Below, one piece after another: positions 1 to 5,973 of a stretch of DNA of 6,028 nt (position 1 is the first letter of the stretch; each line of letters opens with the position of its first letter). This stretch comes from an uncultured Bacteroides sp. (GTDB lineage: Bacteria; Bacteroidota; Bacteroidia; Bacteroidales; Bacteroidaceae): positions 1 through 6,028 of the forward strand of contig UQTJ01000078.1 of the NCBI GenBank assembly GCA_900544075.1, read 5' to 3'. The notes under the pieces are model-generated. The model was not told the origin of the DNA. It worked only from the letters and a program-made list of their open reading frames with translations, and did no database searches. The position numbers and the translations under genes are program-made.

Positions 1-613
1 CTAACCTATCAGCTTCCTTTTTCAACTGCTCAGCCTGCTCATTAAGCAGCCTTGCACGCTCCAGTGCTTCCGCCTGCCTGCGGCAACGTTCCTCAAAATC
101 CAGCACCGAATCTGTCAGGTTGCGAATGAAACGCTCGTCCCGCTGCCACTTGAACTTGTTCTCCAGCCTTTCAAGGGTGCTGCAGTCCGCCTGTCCCTGC
201 ATCAGCAGATAACGGTATTTCATGTCGTTGTCCTGCAACTGCCCCATCCGTTCAGCCAGACGGACATTCAGGAACAGGGAAGTCGCACAGACAACCAGCC
301 CCGCCGAAAAGAGAAACAGTTTCGGGCGTACCAAAGAAGCGACTTTGTCATATATCCGACGATAAAACGGTACAGGCTTGTTCTCCTCTTTTTCGACCGT
401 ATTCTCTGCACGGTAGTGTTCCATTGTTTCCAGCATTTCTTTAAGGCAACGGAAGGTGGCGACCACATATTTTCTGACATCCCCGAAAGATTGCCGTTGT
501 TCCTGTCCTGATTTCCGCAGTTCGGCAAGCCGGGTCAGGATGTCTTGCAACTCTTTTTCGGGAACCGCCGGGTTCCTGCGTAACTCAGACAATGCCCGTT
601 CTATAGCCTCCAT
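1..613 (-). CDS. Membrane-anchored coiled-coil protein, partial (C-terminus outside window)
   Basis: Seen: reading leftward from an ATG at 613, the frame stays open for 204 codons to the window edge, so the C-terminus is missing. No named family is recognised. Residues 1-45 are charged and helical (MEAIERALSELRRNP at the start). Residues 97-116 are one clear hydrophobic membrane segment within LVRPKLFLFSAGLVVCATSL. Residues 117-204 are highly charged and coiled-coil-like (rich in E, R, Q, L). There is only one membrane segment and no signal peptide. Composition resembles the relaxase gene and not the AT-rich cargo. The gene is divergent from the relaxase. Inferred: an accessory protein of the mobilization module. 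The start is uncertain: the frame is open upstream to a stop near 783 but has no ATG, GTG or TTG there, and the upstream translation (NDYLQQVTPAGREETLSR) looks protein-like. An N-terminal frameshift is therefore possible. A GAGGAAA lies upstream of the ATG. Confidence 0.7.
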   Translation of the reverse strand, partial: MEAIERALSELRRNPAVPEKELQDILTRLAELRKSGQEQRQSFGDVRKYVVATFRCLKEMLETMEHYRAENTVEKEENKPVPFYRRIYDKVASLVRPKLFLFSAGLVVCATSLFLNVRLAERMGQLQDNDMKYRYLLMQGQADCSTLERLENKFKWQRDERFIRNLTDSVLDFEERCRRQAEALERARLLNEQAEQLKKEADRL

Positions 614-720
614 CCGGGAAAGGGTTTCCTCGCGTCCGGCTGGCGTTACCTGCTGTAAATAGTCATTAAAAAATCCCCCAGGAAAATCATTAAAAAAGGG
701 ACCATACGAGTCATAAGCGT

Positions 721-728
721 TAGCTTTG
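721..728 (+). promoter_or_regulatory. Bacteroidetes-type -7 promoter box (TAGCTTTG)
   Basis: TAGCTTTG matches the TAnnTTTG -7 consensus of the Bacteroidetes primary sigma factor. It lies 28 bases before the ATG at 757, so a transcript would begin near 735 with a short leader. No good -33 TTTG is seen 19-21 bases upstream, so this rests on one half of the promoter only. Confidence 0.35.
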
Positions 729-756
729 AAAAAAGCGAGTAAATGAATGATAAGTA

Positions 757-932
757 TGGATAAGAAACAACAGATTTTACATTATTACCGACATATACGT
801 GACGCTTCACACATTTACAGCGGATGCAAGGATTTGAACGAATACCTGCAAAAACGGACAGAGACAAAGAAACAGGCTCAATCCATCAAAGTGAAGACAC
901 CGCCCAATAAACCGGGAGGCTTTCGGTTATAG
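757..932 (+). CDS. Small basic hypothetical protein (58 aa)
   Basis: Not a recognised family. An alternative ATG ten bases upstream, at 747, adds MIS. I prefer 757 because the protein then begins MDKKQQ. Seen: residues 1-40 are likely helical (QQILHYYRHIRDASHIYSG, then a KDLNEYLQKR stretch). The tail is basic and proline/glycine-rich, ending PPNKPGGFRL. It has one cysteine and no signal peptide or membrane segment. A TAnnTTTG-type box ends 28 bases before this start. The stop codon overlaps the left arm of the 931-972 stem-loop. It lies upstream of the relaxase gene on the same strand, so a DNA-binding accessory or regulator of mobilization is possible, but this is inferred from position and charge alone. 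At this length it could be a chance ORF. No competing frame in this stretch looks better. Confidence 0.45.
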
Positions 933-972
933 CCCACTATAACTACACGCTTCGCTTACGTAGTTGTGGGCT
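931..972 (+). other. Stem-loop downstream of the small ORF
   Basis: AGCCCAC (931-937) pairs with GTGGGCT (966-972), and AACTAC (941-946) pairs with GTAGTT (960-965). This gives 13 base pairs interrupted by a 3-base bulge (TAT, 938-940), with a 13-base loop. The left arm overlaps the TAG stop codon of the small ORF. No T-run follows, so it is not a classic intrinsic terminator. It may act as a processing site or belong to the oriT/leader structure that follows. Confidence 0.6.
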
Positions 973-980
973 CTCCCGAG

Positions 981-1090
981 GGGATTAGGGTTTTACCCTA
1001 ATGACCCACTCAGGGCGTTTCTCCCCTGAGAACCCAGAGCAAAGAGTGACCCTCTCTTTGCAATCTCCGCTTATGGGTGCACCCCTAAGC
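981..1090 (+). other. Cluster of four stem-loops, candidate origin of transfer (oriT) or relaxase leader
   Basis: Four inverted repeats follow each other. ATTAGGGT (984-991) pairs with ACCCTAAT (995-1002), extendable by GGG 981-983 with CCC 1005-1007. CTCAGGG (1009-1015) pairs with CCCTGAG (1024-1030). GCAAAGAG (1039-1046) pairs with CTCTTTGC (1054-1061). GCTTA (1069-1073) pairs with TAAGC (1086-1090) around the self-complementary GGGTGCACCC (1075-1084). With the 931-972 hairpin this makes five in 160 bases, ending 64 bases before the relaxase ATG. Known: oriT sites recognised by MobV relaxases usually lie just upstream of the mob gene and contain inverted repeats. I could not place a nic site by homology. 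Alternatively some hairpins act in the mRNA leader to restrain relaxase expression. The structure is certain; the oriT role is inferred. Confidence 0.55.
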
Positions 1091-1154
1091 CCCCCATACG
1101 TTTACGAACTGCGGAAAAGCAAACAATAAAGTACAAACCAAAAAACAAGTATTT

Positions 1155-2558
1155 ATGGCAACAAAATCAAGCATACATATCAAGCCCTGCAACATCGCAT
1201 CGAGCGAGGCTCACAACAGGAGGACTGCCGAGTATATGCGTAATATCGGAGAGTCCAGAATCTATGTCGTTCCTGAACTCTCCACCGATAACGAACAGTG
1301 GATAAATCCCGACTTCGGCAGTCCGGATTTGCGGACGCATTATGACAATATCAGACAGATGGTAAAGGAAAAGACCGGACGTGCCATGCAGGAAAAGGAA
1401 CGGGAGCGCAAAGGCAAGAACGGCAAAATAGTCAAGATTGCGGGATGCTCACCCATACGTGAAGGAGTGCTGCTTGTCAGGTCGGACACCACACTGGCAG
1501 ACGTGCGTAAATTCGGTGAGGAATGTCAAAGACGCTGGGGTATCACTCCGCTACAAATTTTCCTGCACAAAGACGAAGGGCATTGGCTGAACGGTCAGCC
1601 GGAAGCAGAAGACAAAGAGAGCTTCCAAGTCGGAAACAGATGGTTCAAACCGAACTATCATGCTCATATCGTATTCGACTGGATGAACCATGAAACCGGA
1701 AAGAGCCGAAAGCTCAATGACGAGGATATGGCAACCATGCAGACCTTGGCTTCCGATATTCTCCTGATGGAACGTGGTCAGGCAAAAGCTGTCACGAGTA
1801 AGGAGCATTTGGAACGAAATGACTTCATCATAGAGAAGCAGAAAGCTGAACTGCAACGTATAGAGGAAACCAAGCGACACAAGGAACAACAGGTAAGCCT
1901 TGCCGAGCAGGAACTCAAACAGGTAAAAGCAGAGATACGCACAGACAAGCTAAAGAAGACAGCCACCACGGCAGCGACAGCCATAACAAGCGGAGTTGCT
2001 TCTCTTTTCGGAAGCGGAAAACTGAAAGAACTGGAACATGCCAACGAAAAACTGCAAGACGAGGTCTCAAAACGGAACACCAAAATTGAAAAACTGCAGA
2101 GCCAGATACAGCAGATGCAGAAACAGCATGATATGCAAATCCACAATCTCAAGGAAATGCACAGACAGGAACTTGACATGAAGGAAAAGGAGCTGTCACG
2201 ACTCGCCAGAATCATAGACAAGGCTTTCAGGTGGTTCCCGATGTTCAGGGAAATGCTTCGCATAGAAAAGTTCTGTGCCATGCTGGGGTTCTCTAAAGAA
2301 ATGACCGAAAGTCTTTTGGTCAAGAAAGAATCCTTAAAATGCAGCGGTAAAATCTATTCCGAGCAGCACAGACGGAACTTTGATATAAAGGATGATATTT
2401 TAAGGGTGGAGAATGACCCTGACGATGAAAGCAGGCTGAACCTGACAATAAACAGGAAGCCGATTGCCGACTGGTTCAGAGAACAATGGCACAGGCTTAG
2501 ATATGGAACAAGGCTGTCGCAACAAGAAGAAAAGAAAAGTAGGGGAATTAAGATGTAA
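1155..2558 (+). CDS. MobV-family relaxase (Mob/Pre-type mobilization protein)
   Basis: A DNA strand transferase that nicks oriT, stays attached to the 5' end and pilots the strand into the recipient using a helper conjugation apparatus. Seen in 467 aa: an N-terminal AHNRR with H20-N21, matching the position of the catalytic histidine of pMV158 MobM (H22). Next is HKDE (H138, E141), then the histidine pair in NYHAHIVFDW (H169, H171). The H/E plus HxH set fits the metal-binding site of this family. Residues 205-262 and 288-350 are coiled coil (glutamine-, glutamate- and lysine-rich), separated by a small-residue Ala/Thr/Gly stretch at about 270-288. A basic C-terminal region with aromatic residues follows. 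The length is normal for Bacteroides versions with an extended tail, and the gene is intact. The start is the first ATG in frame, after an A-rich leader. It follows the stem-loop cluster. No terminator is seen directly after the stop. The exact named homologue is not assigned. Confidence 0.92.
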   Translation: MATKSSIHIKPCNIASSEAHNRRTAEYMRNIGESRIYVVPELSTDNEQWINPDFGSPDLRTHYDNIRQMVKEKTGRAMQEKERERKGKNGKIVKIAGCSPIREGVLLVRSDTTLADVRKFGEECQRRWGITPLQIFLHKDEGHWLNGQPEAEDKESFQVGNRWFKPNYHAHIVFDWMNHETGKSRKLNDEDMATMQTLASDILLMERGQAKAVTSKEHLERNDFIIEKQKAELQRIEETKRHKEQQVSLAEQELKQVKAEIRTDKLKKTATTAATAITSGVASLFGSGKLKELEHANEKLQDEVSKRNTKIEKLQSQIQQMQKQHDMQIHNLKEMHRQELDMKEKELSRLARIIDKAFRWFPMFREMLRIEKFCAMLGFSKEMTESLLVKKESLKCSGKIYSEQHRRNFDIKDDILRVENDPDDESRLNLTINRKPIADWFREQWHRLRYGTRLSQQEEKKSRGIKM

Positions 2559-2604
2559 CTTGATAGTTTGCGACTCTATATTCCCGATTATCAATTAAAT
2601 TGTG

Positions 2605-2612
2605 TATCTTTG
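2605..2612 (+). promoter_or_regulatory. Bacteroidetes-type -7 promoter box (TATCTTTG) for the cargo
   Basis: TATCTTTG fits TAnnTTTG exactly and sits in AT-rich sequence (AATTAAATTGTG before it). Transcription would begin near 2619. No convincing TTTG lies at the usual -33 spacing; the nearest TTTG, at 2567-2570, is too far away. It lies 47 bases after the relaxase stop, where composition changes, and precedes the structured stretch and the four-gene unit. It is the likely source of both. Confidence 0.55.
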
Positions 2613-2618
2613 CCAATG

Positions 2619-2835
2619 GATTGAGGAAACTCTTTCCAAGACATGTTAGAATTAGAAGAAGCGTTATGCTTATCTTGTACTTGAAAACGTAGGAAATTTT
2701 CAATCTGAATACAAGGATAGCATAGTGGTTCTCACGCATATAGCGTGGGCTGCTATTGTTGCATCTGTATTCAGGGTTTCCTACGACCTTCAAGTAAGAG
2801 TGTGGCATGCGGTTCACGCTTCGTGTTTTATTTGT
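2619..2835 (+). ncRNA. Highly structured non-coding RNA or long structured leader (unnamed)
   Basis: Seen, 5' to 3': a small hairpin GGAAA-CTC-TTTCC near 2625-2637; a small hairpin AAGC-GTTAT-GCTT near 2659-2671; then one long imperfect hairpin at 2680-2794. Its pairs are CTTGAA (2680-2685) with TTCAAG (2789-2794), CGTAGGAAA (2688-2696) with TTTCCTACG (2777-2785), CTGAATACA (2705-2713) with TGTATTCAG (2766-2774), ATAGCA (2717-2722) with TGCTAT (2751-2756), and CTCACGC (2731-2737) with GCGTGGG (2743-2749) around an ATATA loop. That is 37 pairs in 115 bases, with asymmetric internal loops. A weak CACG-CTT-CGTG hairpin plus TTTTATTT (2815-2833) could end the RNA. The -7 box at 2605 fits a start near 2619; both ends are approximate. 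Either a free small RNA or a regulatory leader of the gene at 2857. I cannot assign a known family. Confidence 0.5.
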
Positions 2836-2856
2836 AAATATCTAGGTATTGAAAAT

Positions 2857-3843
2857 ATGAAAAAAGTAGTTCTTAAAATTCTAATCGGTGCATTAGTAAT
2901 AGCCATTATTGCACTATGTGGAGGATGGCAATATTTATCAACAAAAAGGAAAGAGTATAAACAGCAACTTGAAAATACAATCAATGACAAATATCTTGAA
3001 GGTGAAAATGCTATAGGAGCTTATTACTACAATAAATTACATAATGATTCAACCGAGATATATAAAGTTTCTAGTTTCTCTTTTGACCAATTATCATGGA
3101 TGCTTGTAAGCAGAACTTCTATTTGGGAAGGACAATATTTCGATAATACTGAGATTATCACAAAGATGATGCGAAGCGGTATTTACAAATGGTATGACTT
3201 TAATAATTGCACTACAACATTTAGTCCTTTCATGATAATTGTAAAAAGGACAAATAGAGGCTATGACATCATTGGAGAGTATATATTAGGAATTGGCTTG
3301 ACTAATTTATATCCAGATTACTTTATAACCCAAAGGTCTTCTAAGTTTAATTGGGGAAAACTATCAAATAATAAGGAAGTAATTTCTTATAGTTATAAGA
3401 TTAAACCGGATATGATAAATTCATATTTCGAATATCTCAAAAATAATAAATACAAAGGAATTACGATACGTAATGAGGTGACTAAAGGTTACAATTCATT
3501 TGAAAAAAATATAAAATTTGACATGCTGAATAGTCTGGTAATGAAAGGTGCTTGCCCACAAGACTCCAGTCTGTACTTCAGAGTCAACAAATATTTTGAA
3601 CTCAAATTTGATAATGATTTTATAGACATGGGAACTCATCCTATTATTTGGGAGACAAGTTCTTATGGGAATGATGCATATACGGTTTTTACAAGAACTG
3701 TAACAATGCATTATTCTATTCAGGAAAATGAGGAAGTACTCGAAACCGAATATAAAGGAAAAGTTATATTATGGATTGTTGTGTTGGAAGTCATTTATTT
3801 ACTTTTATCTGTAGCAATTTTAAAGAAGAACAATATAGTTTAA
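2857..3843 (+). CDS. Hypothetical protein with a membrane segment at each end (328 aa)
   Basis: No family recognised. The start at ATG 2857 is chosen over upstream in-frame codons because it gives a classic MKK N-terminus leading into a hydrophobic helix (residues 5-25, LKILIGALVIAIIALCGG). The longer reading would also translate the paired arms of the structured element. Residues 26-300 are polar and aromatic, with many Y, N, K and W (for example SIWEGQYFDN, YKWYDFNNC). Residues 303-322 (VILWIVVLEVIYLLLSVAIL) form a second membrane helix before a short KKNN tail. The likely topology places the roughly 275-residue middle domain on one face of the inner membrane, probably periplasmic, with both ends in the cytosol. 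First gene of the AT-rich cargo, 23 bases before the next start. Composition differs strongly from the relaxase gene, so it was probably acquired separately. Function unknown. Confidence 0.85.
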   Translation: MKKVVLKILIGALVIAIIALCGGWQYLSTKRKEYKQQLENTINDKYLEGENAIGAYYYNKLHNDSTEIYKVSSFSFDQLSWMLVSRTSIWEGQYFDNTEIITKMMRSGIYKWYDFNNCTTTFSPFMIIVKRTNRGYDIIGEYILGIGLTNLYPDYFITQRSSKFNWGKLSNNKEVISYSYKIKPDMINSYFEYLKNNKYKGITIRNEVTKGYNSFEKNIKFDMLNSLVMKGACPQDSSLYFRVNKYFELKFDNDFIDMGTHPIIWETSSYGNDAYTVFTRTVTMHYSIQENEEVLETEYKGKVILWIVVLEVIYLLLSVAILKKNNIV

Positions 3844-3866
3844 ATACACCATCAAAAAAATACGAT

Positions 3867-4472
3867 ATGAGAATTAAAAATAAAAGAAATGCATTCTGTA
3901 ATACAGAAAAATTACAATCAAAAATAGATGTACTGTTTCATTACAGAATAATAATAAGTTTTCTGTTGCTTTTTAATTGTATTTCATCATATTCACAGCA
4001 AGCATCAATTTATGGAATTCCCTTTGGATCAACATTTTCTAAAGTAGAGCAAATTCTTGATCAAAAATTATTCACTGGGAAATACATAAATTATGACCGT
4101 TCTATTCTAGAATACCATGATGTTAATATGGCTGGAATAATTTTTGGGAGTTTAATAATATCCTTTAATAATACAGGTGCGGATAATATTATGACAAATG
4201 CTCGTTTTTCATCTTGTTACAAATCGAATACAACTCAATTAAAGAAAGACCGCGAAGAATTGTCCCAAAAACTATCTCAAAAATATAGCTATATGCGCTC
4301 ATATATAAATCCTATAGGATATAAATCTTATGAATTTGGATTTAGTGAAGATTATATTGTAGGTGAATTAAGCGTTTCTGTATTAAGAAAAGACCAATCT
4401 AGTTTTGGAATGGACTACTATTATTTAGAATTAAATTATAACCCAAAGCCTTCTGATTCATCTGATTTATAA
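3867..4472 (+). CDS. Secreted hypothetical protein with signal peptide (201 aa)
   Basis: The start at ATG 3867 follows an A-rich leader and lies 23 bases after the previous stop. An in-frame ATG at 3771 would overlap the upstream gene by 70 bases and is less likely. Seen: a long basic n-region (residues 1-26, MRIKNKRNAF at the start), a hydrophobic core at 27-40 (YRIIISFLLLFNCIS), then SYSQQA, a typical Bacteroidetes cleavage region near residue 44. There is no lipobox cysteine after the core, so it is probably periplasmic or exported rather than a lipoprotein. The mature part begins IYGIPFGSTFSKVEQIL, a beta-strand/glycine-turn/helix pattern that I associate with uncharacterised Bacteroidetes exported proteins. 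A lysine-rich helix (about 125-140) and a strand-rich C-terminus follow (YYYLELNY). No catalytic motif is evident. Probably co-transcribed with its neighbours. Confidence 0.8.
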   Translation: MRIKNKRNAFCNTEKLQSKIDVLFHYRIIISFLLLFNCISSYSQQASIYGIPFGSTFSKVEQILDQKLFTGKYINYDRSILEYHDVNMAGIIFGSLIISFNNTGADNIMTNARFSSCYKSNTTQLKKDREELSQKLSQKYSYMRSYINPIGYKSYEFGFSEDYIVGELSVSVLRKDQSSFGMDYYYLELNYNPKPSDSSDL

Positions 4473-4493
4473 TTTTATATAGCACATACTAAG

Positions 4494-5279
4494 ATGGAAA
4501 AGACCTTCCTATATATTGATATATTAGGATTTAAGAATCTTGTCACAAGTAATACGGATAAGGTTGAAAGTATCTTTAAGATTATTGACAGTTTACATGT
4601 ACATAAAGATATAGCTTTCCAAACAATTGTTTTTTCAGATACCATTCTCGTATTTAATAAAGATAATAGATACCCTTTACATTTTTATGTAACATATCTT
4701 ATAGAATATGCCCAACAACTATTTTATAGACTATCAATGATAAATGTGTATTTCAAAGGTATCATAACATTAAAACCTTTCACTTATATAGAGTTGAAAA
4801 ATGTAAATGCATATTATGGTGAAGCATTGATTTCTACATATCAAGATGAAAAAGAGTTAAAGGGTTTTGGATTGTATATTGATAAATCTATATCTAATGA
4901 TGCTTTTATATTTGAGAAAATAGGTTTTAATGAAAAATACGATTATATATTATTGTGTCAATCATTAATTAAATTATACAAGAAAACAAAAGGAAAACTA
5001 CCCGTAAGTGAAAGTCTTCTGACTGAAACAGATGACTACTATAGAATTGATGAAGATATAAGATTTTTTAGAGAAATTGATTATTATCGAAAGCACATAA
5101 ATAATGACCATATAATAGAAAAATATGATTATGTTTATAATAAATATAGACTTTTACTTCCAAATTTTTTTTGTGTTTTTGAAAAAGAAGGATTTCTTCC
5201 ATGGGTAATTATTCCTAATTATACTGGAAGTATTAATCCTTTTGATATTTTAGCTGAATCAGAATTAAAATCCAAATAA
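4494..5279 (+). CDS. Cyclase-fold (class III nucleotidyl cyclase-like) cytosolic protein (261 aa)
   Basis: Seen: YIDILGF at residues 7-13 and VFSDTILVF at 46-54. Class III adenylate/guanylate cyclases carry a D-I-x-G-F motif with the first metal-binding aspartate, and a second aspartate in a GD-type hairpin about 40 residues later. D9 and D49 fit both in spacing and context. YFKGIITLK (86-94) and YYGEALISTYQDEKELKG (107-124) resemble the later strand and helix of uncharacterised bacterial cyclase-fold proteins. The purine-selecting and transition-state residues of true cyclases cannot be identified, so activity and substrate are unknown. No signal peptide or membrane segment, so it is cytosolic. 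The C-terminal half (about 140-261) is aromatic- and lysine-rich and unassigned. It starts 21 bases after the previous stop and ends 2 bases before the next gene. By analogy with Pycsar-type cyclase/effector pairs a signalling role is possible, but this is inference. Confidence 0.75.
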   Translation: MEKTFLYIDILGFKNLVTSNTDKVESIFKIIDSLHVHKDIAFQTIVFSDTILVFNKDNRYPLHFYVTYLIEYAQQLFYRLSMINVYFKGIITLKPFTYIELKNVNAYYGEALISTYQDEKELKGFGLYIDKSISNDAFIFEKIGFNEKYDYILLCQSLIKLYKKTKGKLPVSESLLTETDDYYRIDEDIRFFREIDYYRKHINNDHIIEKYDYVYNKYRLLLPNFFCVFEKEGFLPWVIIPNYTGSINPFDILAESELKSK

Positions 5280-5281
5280 AT

Positions 5282-5836
5282 ATGAAACGTTGTTTTTGCT
5301 CTATTTTGGTATTTTGCGTATACGTTGGAAGTTTTTATGCGCAGTCTTATTATATGAATGAAGTCGCTGAAGATGCAGGTTATCGAAATGATGGTAATTC
5401 ATTCTTATCTATCATAGGACTTATTATATTTGTTTTACTACTTATACTTTTTGTACCATTGATTATAAGAAATAAAATAGATGATTATAAATTCAATAAA
5501 AAGTATAAGAATAGGGAGTATATCCTAACAGAAGAAGCCAAACATATACTTAGCTTAGGACTGCAGAATAAAGTCTATTTTGAATACTATCAAAATAATG
5601 CTTGGAAAAATTGGTTTATTCGAGGGTATATTGATGGAGTAGGAAAGCGTATTCCAGGATTATGTTCAACACAAGAACGATTAGAACATAATTGGGAAGC
5701 GCCAGCTAAAAGACATATAGATAGTGTAAGAGTGGAATTAATCGGTGGCAATAGAGATATGTCTTTATCTGCTTATAAAGCTGGATATAACGAAGGCTTA
5801 AAAAGAAGAGAGTTGAAAGGCGATATAGAATTATAA
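5282..5836 (+). CDS. Signal-peptide plus single-membrane-helix protein with cytosolic tail (184 aa)
   Basis: No family recognised. Seen: an N-terminal signal sequence (MKRCFCSILVFCVYVGSFYA, likely cut before Q21); a short external segment at 21-40 (NEVAEDAGYRNDGNS); a strong membrane helix at 41-63 (FLSIIGLIIFVLLLILFVPL); then a roughly 120-residue tail predicted to be cytosolic, basic near the membrane (RNKIDDYKFNKKYK). The tail contains AWKNWFIRGYIDGVGKRIPG and ends in a helix (SAYKAGYNEGLKRRE). No TIR, nuclease, pore or cyclic-nucleotide-binding motif is evident. It begins 2 bases after the cyclase-like gene, so translation of the two is probably coupled. Inferred: the tail may interact with the cyclase-like protein or its product. 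Last gene before the terminator. Confidence 0.8.
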   Translation: MKRCFCSILVFCVYVGSFYAQSYYMNEVAEDAGYRNDGNSFLSIIGLIIFVLLLILFVPLIIRNKIDDYKFNKKYKNREYILTEEAKHILSLGLQNKVYFEYYQNNAWKNWFIRGYIDGVGKRIPGLCSTQERLEHNWEAPAKRHIDSVRVELIGGNRDMSLSAYKAGYNEGLKRRELKGDIEL

Positions 5837-5896
5837 CAATATCTTTGCTATTCTTAGATTAAAACGAACAAGAAGTATACTTAATTAGAAACTGAG

Positions 5897-5915
5897 CGGG
5901 AACAAATCGGGAACA
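5897..5915. repeat. Tandem direct repeat CGGGAACA, 3 bases apart
   Basis: CGGGAACA at 5897-5904 recurs exactly at 5908-5915, an 11-base period. It is GC-rich inside very AT-rich DNA, between the last cargo gene and the terminator. Spacing near one helical turn suits a protein-binding site, for instance a recombinase arm site or operator. Function is inferred only. Confidence 0.5.
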
Positions 5916-5925
5916 TTCTTTTAAA

Positions 5926-5973
5926 AAGAAAAGAGCTAAATATTTGATTTACAAATACTTGGCTCTTTTTCTT
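5926..5973. terminator. Strong hairpin terminator closing the cargo operon
   Basis: The left arm 5926-5946 (AAGAAAAGAGC, then TAAATATTTG) pairs with the right arm 5952-5973 (CAAATACTTG, then GCTCTTTTTCTT) around an ATTTA loop. About 20 pairs form, with one bulge, one G-T wobble and one mismatch. The T-rich end of the right arm and the A-rich start of the left arm mean it could stop transcripts from both directions. It lies 90 bases after the last cargo stop codon. Confidence 0.8.

Noticed and set aside
268..528. Minus-strand 86-codon frame at the left
   Set aside because: It overlaps in another frame the much longer minus-strand frame that is open from 613 to the edge and has sensible helix and membrane features.
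1778..2323. Long minus-strand open frame opposite the relaxase
   Set aside because: Its serine- and cysteine-rich translation is the typical antisense shadow of a lysine/glutamate-rich coiled coil.
2619..2835. Retron or diversity-generating retroelement RNA
   Set aside because: No reverse transcriptase is present in the window, and the nearby proteins show no such motifs.
2725..2856. 44-residue N-terminal extension of the two-ended membrane protein from a GTG at 2725
   Set aside because: It would translate the arms of the long hairpin, and the ATG at 2857 gives a normal MKK membrane-anchor start.
3771..3866. 32-residue upstream extension of the secreted protein
   Set aside because: It overlaps the end of the previous gene and would bury the signal peptide; the ATG at 3867 follows an A-rich leader.
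5165..5172. Run of eight T in the cyclase-like gene as a phase-variation tract
   Set aside because: Such runs are expected in DNA this AT-rich, the frame is intact, and nothing else suggests switching.
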